A stretch of DNA of 20,596 nt from COE1 sp964445375 (GTDB taxonomy: Bacteria; Bacillota; Clostridia; Lachnospirales; Lachnospiraceae), in NCBI GenBank assembly GCA_964445375.1, contig CAYUKO010000065.1, positions 1 through 20,596 of the forward strand, written 5' to 3'. Made by a program: the position numbers and the translations under genes. This document shows, piece by piece, positions 14,331-20,596 of this stretch. A model generated the notes under the pieces. The model was not told the origin of the DNA. It did not search any database and saw only the letters and a list, made by a program, of their open reading frames with translations. Numbering within the stretch: the first letter of the stretch is position 1; every line of letters starts with the position of its first letter.

Positions 14331-15653
14331 CTATGCTTCGAATAAACCTTGTAACTGTTCCAATGTCTCTTCAAAATCAAATTTATCTTCCGTAGACTGT
14401 AATAAGAATTCATTTACCGCATCAATCTTACTGATCGCATTATCAATATTTGGATTGCTGCCTTTTTTGTATGCCCCTATATTGATTAAATCTTCTGCCT
14501 CATTATAGGTTGCCATGATATTTTTCAGCTTACCTGCTGCATCCTTATGCTCTCTGGTTGCAATCATTGACATACATCTTGAAATACTCTGTAAAACATC
14601 GATTGCCGGATAATGATTCTTATTTGCAAGTTTTCTGGTCAACATGATGTGTCCATCCAGAATACTTCTTGCTGTATCTGTAATTGGTTCGTTAAAATCT
14701 TCACCATCTACTAATACTGTGTACAAACCTGTAATAGACCCTTTTTCTGCACATCCGGCACGTTCCAAAAGCTTTGGCATTTCAGAATATACACTTGGTG
14801 GATATCCTCTGGTTACCGGCGGTTCTCCACTGGCAAGTCCAATCTCTCTTTGTGCCATGGAAAAACGTGTTAAAGAGTCCATCATCAGTAATACGTCTTT
14901 TCCCTGATCTCTAAAATATTCAGCGATTGCTGTAGCTGTCTTTGCAGCCTTATTTCGTTCCAAAGCAGGTCTGTCAGAAGTTGCCACTACGACAATGGAA
15001 CGCTTCATTCCTTCTTCGCCGAGGTCTCTTTCAATAAATTCTCTTACCTCTCTGCCTCGCTCACCAATCAATGCAATGACATTGATATCTGCCTTGGTAT
15101 TTCTTGCAAACATACCCATCAATGTTGATTTACCAACACCGGAACCTGCGAAAATACCAATTCTTTGTCCTTTTCCTACGGTAATCAGTCCATCTACAGC
15201 CTTTACCCCTAATGGAAGAACTTCATTAATAATCGTTCTGCTCATCGGATCTGGTGGTGGAGCTTCTAATGGATATTTCTCTACGGTTCGTGGATCAGGA
15301 ACATATCCATCTATACATCTTCCCAGTCCATCGAGCGTCTTTCCAAGTAAACCTTCTCCTACTGAAACACATAAAGGATAGTTCATATTCTCCACGATAC
15401 AGCCTAACCCAATTCCATCCGTCACTTCGTAAGGCATGAGCAACGTTTTCTTGTCTTTAAATCCTACAACCTCTGCCAGAATAAAATTCTGTTTCTCTGC
15501 ATCTGTGTAGATTCTACAAAGGTCGCCCATTTTAGCATCGGGACCTGCCGATTCAATGGTAAGTCCCACTACATTTTCAACTTTTCCGAGTTTTTTAAAA
15601 TATGTCTTATTCAATACGGTCTGATATTTATCTAAGGAAATTCCTACTGTCAT
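14331..15653 (-). CDS. fliI: Flagellar export ATPase FliI
   Basis: FliI is the hexameric F1-like ATPase of the flagellar export apparatus. The 440 residues have a beta-barrel N-terminal domain, then a nucleotide-binding domain with Walker A GSGVGKST (170-177), the catalytic segment IGERGREVREF (197-207) and Walker B VLLMMD (254-259). The type III ATPase signature PPVTRGYPPSVYSEMP follows. The C-terminal helical domain ends LEQLQGLFEA. The length matches the family. It starts 3 nt after the fliH stop, so translation is probably coupled. All key catalytic motifs are intact. Confidence 0.98.
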   Translation of the reverse strand: MTVGISLDKYQTVLNKTYFKKLGKVENVVGLTIESAGPDAKMGDLCRIYTDAEKQNFILAEVVGFKDKKTLLMPYEVTDGIGLGCIVENMNYPLCVSVGEGLLGKTLDGLGRCIDGYVPDPRTVEKYPLEAPPPDPMSRTIINEVLPLGVKAVDGLITVGKGQRIGIFAGSGVGKSTLMGMFARNTKADINVIALIGERGREVREFIERDLGEEGMKRSIVVVATSDRPALERNKAAKTATAIAEYFRDQGKDVLLMMDSLTRFSMAQREIGLASGEPPVTRGYPPSVYSEMPKLLERAGCAEKGSITGLYTVLVDGEDFNEPITDTARSILDGHIMLTRKLANKNHYPAIDVLQSISRCMSMIATREHKDAAGKLKNIMATYNEAEDLINIGAYKKGSNPNIDNAISKIDAVNEFLLQSTEDKFDFEETLEQLQGLFEA

Positions 15654-15656
15654 ATC

Positions 15657-16550
15657 TCACCCTTCTGTCTTCCCCGGTTCATAGGATAATAATCTTAATT
15701 CTTCATTCAAAGCCTCCAGTTGTGTTCCAAGTCCACAATCAAAGACTCCATTTCCTGTTTCAATCATGCATTCACTTCTTCCAAGTGTTGCATCTTCCAG
15801 GATATCAATATCATCTATTTGAATTCCCGTTCCCTTAACCAGTTCTTTCTTCTGCATGCTTACAAATGGATAATCTTCTCTGGAAACATGAATAAGATAT
15901 CCATTACTTCCTTCCAGATTTCTCATTGTATTTGCAATCAGATAAACAACTAAATCTCTTGAGTTCTTCAAGCTCACATGGAATATATGTTCATAGATTC
16001 CTGTGAGAGTTTCAATAAACTTTGGTTCCAGTTCATCCAGCTTCTTCTGATACTCTTCTTCCAGCTGTGCAATTCGAATCGATGCATCTCTTAAGACTTC
16101 TTCTCTTTCTCTGGCTACACTGTTAAGACCTTCTTCATGTCCGTTATCGTAGCCTTCCTTCTTGCCTTGTGCAAAGCCTTCCTGATATCCTGCTTTCTTC
16201 GCTTCTTCAATTATCTGCACTCTTGCGTCTTCGATTTCTGCAAGAGCCTGTGCCTTCATCGCTTCGATTTCTTCTGTTGCCTGTTGAATCATGATTTCGC
16301 TTTCCGAAACCTCATTTACCGGTTCCTCTGGTGTATTTTCTACACCTTCTCCAACAAGCTCTGCAACATGTTCTGCTTTGATTCCCTGCACAAATCCATC
16401 TGTGAATTCTGCATCTCCATCGGTTTCTGCCGCAAGCTTAAAGGACAGTTCCTTTAGCTTGCTTTCCACCATTGCATTCGTATCAATTACTCTTGTTTCC
16501 GACGGATTCATGTACATCCAGCCGGATTTTAATACGCTACCCTTAGACAA
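15657..16550 (-). CDS. fliH: Flagellar assembly protein FliH (TTG start)
   Basis: FliH is the peripheral stalk and regulator of FliI, linking the ATPase to the C-ring. From a TTG at 16550 it has 297 residues (MSKGSVLKSGWMYM). This start is chosen because GGAGGTGA (16566-16559) lies 8 nt upstream. Reading from an ATG at 16601 would overlap fliG by 59 nt and add 17 residues. The classic FliH glycine ladder is present at residues 121-141: six glycines spaced as GxxxG (GYQEGFAQGKKEGYDNG). Coiled coil flanks it, and a C-terminal globular domain ends LRLLSYEPGKTEG. The TTG overlaps the fliG stop by 8 nt. Confidence 0.92.
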   Translation of the reverse strand: MSKGSVLKSGWMYMNPSETRVIDTNAMVESKLKELSFKLAAETDGDAEFTDGFVQGIKAEHVAELVGEGVENTPEEPVNEVSESEIMIQQATEEIEAMKAQALAEIEDARVQIIEEAKKAGYQEGFAQGKKEGYDNGHEEGLNSVAREREEVLRDASIRIAQLEEEYQKKLDELEPKFIETLTGIYEHIFHVSLKNSRDLVVYLIANTMRNLEGSNGYLIHVSREDYPFVSMQKKELVKGTGIQIDDIDILEDATLGRSECMIETGNGVFDCGLGTQLEALNEELRLLSYEPGKTEG

Positions 16551-17547
16551 CGATTTCGTCACCTCCACCTCTGGAAATAACAATTTCAGCAGAGTCTTCA
16601 AGTTTTCTTATAATATTAACAATCTTCTGTTGTGCTTCTTCAACATCCTTCATACGAACAGGTCCCATGAATTCCATATCTTCCTTAATCATCTCTGCAA
16701 GACGCTTAGACATATTATTGAAGATTGCATTCTGTACATCCTCGTTGGAACCTTTACATGCGATTGCAAGGTCATTGTTATCAACATCTCTAAGAACTCT
16801 CTGAATTGCACGATCATCAAGCAACAAGATATCTTCGAATACGAACATCTTCTTTCTGATTTCGTCTGCAAGCTCTGGCTCTTCGATTTCCAGTGTTTCC
16901 ATAATATGCTTTTCTGTTCCTCGGTCTACTGTATTTAAGATGTCTACAACTGCATCTACGCCACCGATAATGGTGTAATCCTGATTTACCAGTGATGACA
17001 GCTTTGACTCTAAAACTCGTTCTACTTCTTTGATTACATCCGGACTTGTTCTATCCATCGTTGCAATTCTCTTTGCAACATCTGCCTGTTTCTCAGGAGT
17101 CAGTGCTGCAAGCACTGCAGCCGCCTGTCCTGATGATAGGTAAGACAAAACCAATGCGATGGTCTGTGGATGTTCATCCTGGATGAAGTTAAGCAACTGT
17201 GAAGCATCTGTCTTCTTGATAAATTCGAAAGGCTTTACCTGTAATGACGCTGTCAGCTTGCCGATAACATCCATAGCCTTTTCTGAACCAAGAGCCTTCT
17301 CCAGAAGTTCTTTGGCATATCCGATACCGCCTTCTGCGATATACTGTTGTGCAAGACATACTTCATAGAATTCATTGATCACTCTTTCTTTAAGCTGTGA
17401 TGTAACACTCTTTGTATTTGCAATTTCTAATGTTAAATCTTCGATTTCTTCTTCTTTTAAATGTTTGAAAATCATAGCTGATTTTTCCGGACCGAGTGCA
17501 ATCAGTAATATTGCCGCCTTCTGTACCCCTTTTAATTCTTCTGCCAT
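16543..17547 (-). CDS. fliG: Flagellar motor switch protein FliG
   Basis: FliG is the C-ring protein that touches both FliF and MotA. Its 334 residues comprise three helical domains. The N-terminal FliF-binding domain includes KAAILLIALGPEKSA. The middle domain carries the EHPQT motif (125-129) that contacts FliM. The C-terminal torque domain has charged helix elements DDRAIQRVLRDVDNNDLA and MGPVRMKDVEEAQQKI. The extreme C-terminus SRGGGDEIVV is glycine-rich; its GGAGGTGGAGGTGA codons double as the fliH ribosome site. The gene starts 6 nt after fliF. Confidence 0.98.
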   Translation of the reverse strand: MAEELKGVQKAAILLIALGPEKSAMIFKHLKEEEIEDLTLEIANTKSVTSQLKERVINEFYEVCLAQQYIAEGGIGYAKELLEKALGSEKAMDVIGKLTASLQVKPFEFIKKTDASQLLNFIQDEHPQTIALVLSYLSSGQAAAVLAALTPEKQADVAKRIATMDRTSPDVIKEVERVLESKLSSLVNQDYTIIGGVDAVVDILNTVDRGTEKHIMETLEIEEPELADEIRKKMFVFEDILLLDDRAIQRVLRDVDNNDLAIACKGSNEDVQNAIFNNMSKRLAEMIKEDMEFMGPVRMKDVEEAQQKIVNIIRKLEDSAEIVISRGGGDEIVV

Positions 17548-17553
17548 TTTTGA

Positions 17554-19167
17554 TTACCCCCAATCCTCATCTAACCAGTTACGTAACAATGTAGCCACCG
17601 CTTCCGGATTCTCTTCTACAAAGCTTTCTATCAGCTTTCTAGCCTCTGACTTCTGTTCTAATTCAATGTTTTCAAGTTCTTCCTGCTGTGTAGACTGTAA
17701 TAATTCTTCTACAGAAATCTCTTCTTCCTCTTCTACTTCTCTCTTTGTTCTCAAGCTCATGAATACTACAAAGCCAAGTAAACCAAGGATGATAATAATT
17801 AAGACAATCTGGATAATATCCTTATAAGATACTTCTTCTTCAATCGCATCGATAAACTGCATTTCCTCATATGCAACGAAGGTAACATTCTTAGATGGGA
17901 TTCCTGTTGCTGTTGCAACTACACTTACTAAATCTTCATCTACTTCCAGTTTTGTTCTGACATCATTTGCAAGCTTATATTCTTCCCATGTAATTCCATC
18001 TAAAAGTCCCTGGATTTTTGCATCTTCTTCACGTAAAATCTTATATCTTACCGCTGCAACTGATACAGAACAATCATCATATACGATTTTTCCAGTCGGC
18101 ATCTTTGTTGTGGTAATCTTCTCATTTGGAAGATAATCACTCTTACGTTCATATACGCTGGAATCTGTATTGGTTGATTCATCAATCATATAATCTGTTT
18201 CTGAGTTAGAATCTGTTCCAGGCACACCACCAGTTGTATCGGTTGCATTTGATTCATAAACCTCTTCATGGGAAAGAACACCCTGTTCCTGTCCATCAGC
18301 TGGTGTGTAGTTATGCTCTGTGATTTCTGTCTGTGAGAAATCCATAGAAACATTTGTTGCAACCTCTATCTGTGTAAATTCGTTTGTTCCAAGAAGAACC
18401 TTTCTTACTTCATTCTTAATCAGGCTTTCTGCTTCCTGCTTCAGCATCATCATAGTGTCCGCTTTTTCAATCGAAGCATAAGTTTCTTCAACTGGGAACC
18501 AAATAGTTCCATTTACATCAGTAATTGTAACATTATCTGTTGTATCATTTCCTAATGCTGTAGCTACAAATCTTGCCATAGCTGCTGCATTTTCCTCTGT
18601 AAAGGTTGCTCCATCCACAATTTCCAATAAGACACTTGCGTATGTCTCAAGGTTCTGTGCAATTAATGTACCATTATCCTCTGGAATGGTAAGCTGTACG
18701 GTCGCTGTACTTACTGCTGCATAGCTCTCAAGATCATCCTCCATCTGACTTTCCAGATATAAACGATATCTCTTCTGCTTATCTGCCTCTGTTGTAGAAA
18801 AGCTTCCATCCAAAACATCATCAAGTGAGTATGAAGTAGTCGGAATGTTATTCGCACCAAGCAGTAAGTTTGCATCCGATACCTGTGTACTCAGAATCTG
18901 GAAAGAAAGTCCATCGCTTGATACTTTATAATCAAGTCCATCTCCTTCTAACAGTTCCTGAATCTGTGATGCTTCCTTGGTAGACTCACACACTACCAGG
19001 CTTTCATACTGCTTTCTGGTAAGCACTGCAACCAAAATTGCAATTGCAATCAAAACCGCTGCCCCTACACATATGATGAGTGTTTTCTGCTTTGGTTGGA
19101 ACTTATTCCACCACGCTTTTACCCCTTCGTAGAATTTTTTCCATATTTCCATCACCTTGTCAGTCAT
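17554..19167 (-). CDS. fliF: Flagellar MS-ring protein FliF
   Basis: FliF forms the MS ring in the cell membrane and is the base on which the motor and export gate are built. The 537 residues have an N-terminal membrane helix at about 29-49, then YscJ/FliF ring-building domains (about 50-430, with DGLDYKVSSDG, YRLYLESQMEDDLESY and the Ala/Thr-rich RBM segments). A second membrane helix lies at 451-470 (IIQIVLIIIILGLLGFVVFM). The acidic C-terminal FliG-binding tail ends ENPEAVATLLRNWLDEDWG. An internal low-complexity stretch around 290-345 (Asn/Ser/Thr/Asp) fits the beta-collar loop. GGAG lies 9 nt before the ATG. Confidence 0.97.
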   Translation of the reverse strand: MTDKVMEIWKKFYEGVKAWWNKFQPKQKTLIICVGAAVLIAIAILVAVLTRKQYESLVVCESTKEASQIQELLEGDGLDYKVSSDGLSFQILSTQVSDANLLLGANNIPTTSYSLDDVLDGSFSTTEADKQKRYRLYLESQMEDDLESYAAVSTATVQLTIPEDNGTLIAQNLETYASVLLEIVDGATFTEENAAAMARFVATALGNDTTDNVTITDVNGTIWFPVEETYASIEKADTMMMLKQEAESLIKNEVRKVLLGTNEFTQIEVATNVSMDFSQTEITEHNYTPADGQEQGVLSHEEVYESNATDTTGGVPGTDSNSETDYMIDESTNTDSSVYERKSDYLPNEKITTTKMPTGKIVYDDCSVSVAAVRYKILREEDAKIQGLLDGITWEEYKLANDVRTKLEVDEDLVSVVATATGIPSKNVTFVAYEEMQFIDAIEEEVSYKDIIQIVLIIIILGLLGFVVFMSLRTKREVEEEEEISVEELLQSTQQEELENIELEQKSEARKLIESFVEENPEAVATLLRNWLDEDWG

Positions 19168-19193
19168 CTCAAGTGTCTCCTTTTCAAGTCCCC

Positions 19194-19280
19194 TTAATCC
19201 TCAACGTACATCTTGTACGTCCGCACGCTTATGTGCATCCTGTTGTCCTTTTCCACTTTGCAGGTTCTTTTATTCCCCAT
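19194..19280 (-). CDS. Possible 28-codon ORF between fliE and fliF
   Basis: An ATG at 19280 overlaps the fliE stop as TAATG and opens a 28-codon basic frame (MGNKRTCKVEKDNRMHISVR..., ending MYVED and TAA). It fills most of the 112-nt fliE-fliF gap. There is no clear ribosome site beyond stop-start coupling. The gap also holds a short inverted repeat (ACGTAC/GTACGT, 19204-19220). No homology is recognised, and chance is the main alternative. Confidence 0.2.
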   Translation of the reverse strand: MGNKRTCKVEKDNRMHISVRTYKMYVED

Positions 19281-19612
19281 TAAATCTGAATCTGCATTAT
19301 CTCATTGTAAGCCGTCAACAGCTTATCTCTAACTGCTAATGTATATTGAAGTGCTGTTTCTGCTTTCTGTATCGCAATGGATAAATCATGTGTATCTTCC
19401 GTAATTCCCATTGCCAGTTTTAACTCTTCATTTTCCTGATCTGACAGATAGCCATTCGTTTCATTGATATTGTTCATCGCCGCATTCAAAAGTGTTCCGA
19501 ACATATTCTGATTTTCATCTGTCGTTTCTGAGGTACCATACAAGGTATTTTTCACGGCCTCAGAGCTTATGTTATATAAGTCACTGATGTCATTTGCTGC
19601 TGTAATCGTCAT
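19280..19612 (-). CDS. fliE: Flagellar hook-basal body protein FliE
   Basis: FliE joins the MS ring to the proximal rod and is among the first exported substrates. The 110 residues have a variable N-terminus and the conserved C-terminal helices: FGTLLNAAMNNINETNGYLS, then LSIAIQKAETALQYTLAVRD and the end YNEIMQIQI. GGGGAG lies about 7 nt before the ATG. It follows flgC by 33 nt, as in most Gram-positive flagellar operons. Confidence 0.95.
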   Translation of the reverse strand: MTITAANDISDLYNISSEAVKNTLYGTSETTDENQNMFGTLLNAAMNNINETNGYLSDQENEELKLAMGITEDTHDLSIAIQKAETALQYTLAVRDKLLTAYNEIMQIQI

Positions 19613-19645
19613 TGTCTATCTCCCCTTTTATCTTCCCTTTTTACC

Positions 19646-20140
19646 TTACTGACTCATCTCAAGTCCTTTGAGTGCAATCGACTTACTGGCTTCAAATGCG
19701 GTTGCGTTTGCTTCATATCCACGGCTTGCATCAATCAAATTTGTCATTTCTGTAATGGTATTCACATTTGGATATGATACATAACCATTTTCATCCGCAT
19801 CCGGGTGAGATGGATCATATACCATATTCATCTCTGTCCATGTGTCTTCATACACACCGCCGATTTTAACGCCCTGCCCAGCGCTGCTAAGCTCTGCTGA
19901 ATTAATCTGACCAATTGGTCTGCCGCTTAAATTGCTAAATGCCGTATCCAGCATATGTGAAAAGTTTCTGTTCTTTGTGTCCTGTTTTTCCTGGAAAGTA
20001 ACCACCTTTCTCACGTAAGGTGTTCCATCCTCCGTTCTTGTCGTTTCCGCATTTGCCACATTCTGTGAAATAATGTCCATACGGTAACGTTCTGCCGACA
20101 TTCCCGAAGCATTGATATCAAAAGAATCAAATATTCCCAT
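19646..20140 (-). CDS. flgC: Flagellar basal-body rod protein FlgC
   Basis: FlgC is a proximal rod subunit exported by the type III system. The 164-residue protein begins MGIFDSFDINASGMSAERYR, with the rod-family motif SQNVANAETT at about 29-38 and the FlgC-type YVRKVVTF. The C-terminal motif is YPNVNTITEMTNLIDASR, followed by YEANATAFEASKSI, which packs against the N-terminal helix. GGGGG precedes the ATG, and it starts 12 nt after flgB. Confidence 0.97.
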   Translation of the reverse strand: MGIFDSFDINASGMSAERYRMDIISQNVANAETTRTEDGTPYVRKVVTFQEKQDTKNRNFSHMLDTAFSNLSGRPIGQINSAELSSAGQGVKIGGVYEDTWTEMNMVYDPSHPDADENGYVSYPNVNTITEMTNLIDASRGYEANATAFEASKSIALKGLEMSQ

Positions 20141-20152
20141 ACTTTATCCCCC

Positions 20153-20542
20153 TTACTTCATAACCATTTTCAAATTTGAAAATTCTTTATTCATGCTTGT
20201 CATCAAACCTTCGTACTTAATCTGGTTTTTTGCAAGAATCGCATTCTCATTATCAATATCTACATTATTGCCATCGTACCGATAAGAAAGATCTGCATAG
20301 TCTGTATATACTTCAGGTTCTAAAGCGTCCAAATCCAAATGTCGTACCCTTGCATCTACAGTCTTCTCATCGGAGTGTGCAAATGCATGCTTTAATTCTG
20401 TTTCAAATCGAATATCCTTTCGTTTATAGTCTGGCGTATTGACATTTGCGATATTGTTAGAAATAATTTCATTTCTTGTTGCTGTCGCATCCAACGCCGT
20501 TCCTAACACGTTCACATAATCGTATACGTTTGAACTAAACAT
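20153..20542 (-). CDS. flgB: Flagellar basal-body rod protein FlgB
   Basis: FlgB is the most proximal rod subunit. The 129 residues show the rod signature NNIANVNTPDYKR (29-41) and the FlgB-type C-terminus VDIDNENAILAKNQIKYEGL, then a terminal helix with FSNLKMVMK. AGGAGGGG lies 6 nt before the ATG at 20542. It is the first gene of the visible cluster; only 54 nt of upstream sequence lies in the window. Confidence 0.97.
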   Translation of the reverse strand: MFSSNVYDYVNVLGTALDATATRNEIISNNIANVNTPDYKRKDIRFETELKHAFAHSDEKTVDARVRHLDLDALEPEVYTDYADLSYRYDGNNVDIDNENAILAKNQIKYEGLMTSMNKEFSNLKMVMK

Positions 20543-20573
20543 TTGTGCCCCTCCTACATCTGTTAATAGAACT

Positions 20574-20596
20574 GTAAATTTACATAATATTATCTG
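20574..20596 (-). promoter_or_regulatory. Possible start-site region upstream of flgB (cut by window edge)
   Basis: Immediately upstream of flgB, the minus strand has a TATTAT (20589-20584) that could be a -10 box, overlapping a CAGATAAT that resembles a sigma-28 -10. It is followed by a perfect palindrome, GTAAATTTAC (20583-20574). Any -35 box lies outside the window, so this cannot be tested here. Confidence 0.25.

Noticed and set aside
16291..16938. 215-codon plus-strand open frame opposite the fliH/fliG junction
   Set aside because: No ribosome site or recognisable protein pattern. It is a shadow of two well-conserved genes on the other strand.
1..20596. Mobile element, phage, defence or toxin-antitoxin genes
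   Set aside because: Both strands were read. All substantial genes fit the flagellar cluster, and no transposase, integrase, tRNA or terminal repeats were seen.

Overview
The window is one continuous stretch of a large flagellar/chemotaxis (fla/che) gene cluster. Every recognisable gene lies on the minus strand, so transcription runs from high to low coordinates. The base composition is AT-rich. The gene order matches Bacillota: flgB-flgC-fliE-fliF-fliG-fliH-fliI-fliJ-ylxF/motE-fliK-flgD-(TIGR02530)-flgE-flbD-motA-motB-fliL-fliM-fliY-cheY-fliO-fliP-fliQ-fliR. A CheC-FliN fusion (FliY), a FlbD/SwrD protein beside motAB, and a MotE-like protein after FliJ all point to a motile Gram-positive clostridium. 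Protein style and order are most like gut Lachnospiraceae (Roseburia, Lachnospira or Eubacterium rectale type). That genus-level guess is inference.

Layout in the direction of transcription: (1) 20542-12971 holds the proximal rod (FlgB, FlgC), the rod adaptor FliE, the MS ring (FliF), the switch protein FliG, the export ATPase complex (FliH, FliI, FliJ) and a MotE-like chaperone. (2) A 106-bp gap carries a sigma-28-like promoter and a terminator-like stem-loop. It is followed by the hook-building genes at 12864-7757: FliK ruler, FlgD cap, a TIGR02530-type flagellar operon protein and FlgE. (3) A 177-bp gap with three stem-loops precedes flbD, and a sigma-A-like promoter then precedes motA. 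The stator genes motA and motB are followed by fliL, the switch genes fliM and fliY, and cheY. (4) The export gate genes fliO, fliP and fliQ follow, with fliR cut by the window edge.

Most junctions are tight or overlapping, and several Shine-Dalgarno sequences are encoded inside the last codons of the upstream gene. Four starts were moved from the longest open frame on ribosome-site evidence: fliH (TTG), fliM, cheY and the TIGR02530 gene.

The least ordinary parts are: FlgD, with a helical insert, a 48-bp tandem-repeat tail and an assembly gap that falls exactly in phase with the repeat; FliY's long Ala-Pro/Met-Gly-Pro linker; the regulatory stem-loops at the hook-module boundaries; and two possible small coupled ORFs (before flgE and before fliF). 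I saw no mobile element, CRISPR array, tRNA, rRNA or defence system, and no gene-free stretch over 300 bases. This is a core flagellar locus with some accessory decoration, not an obviously new system.
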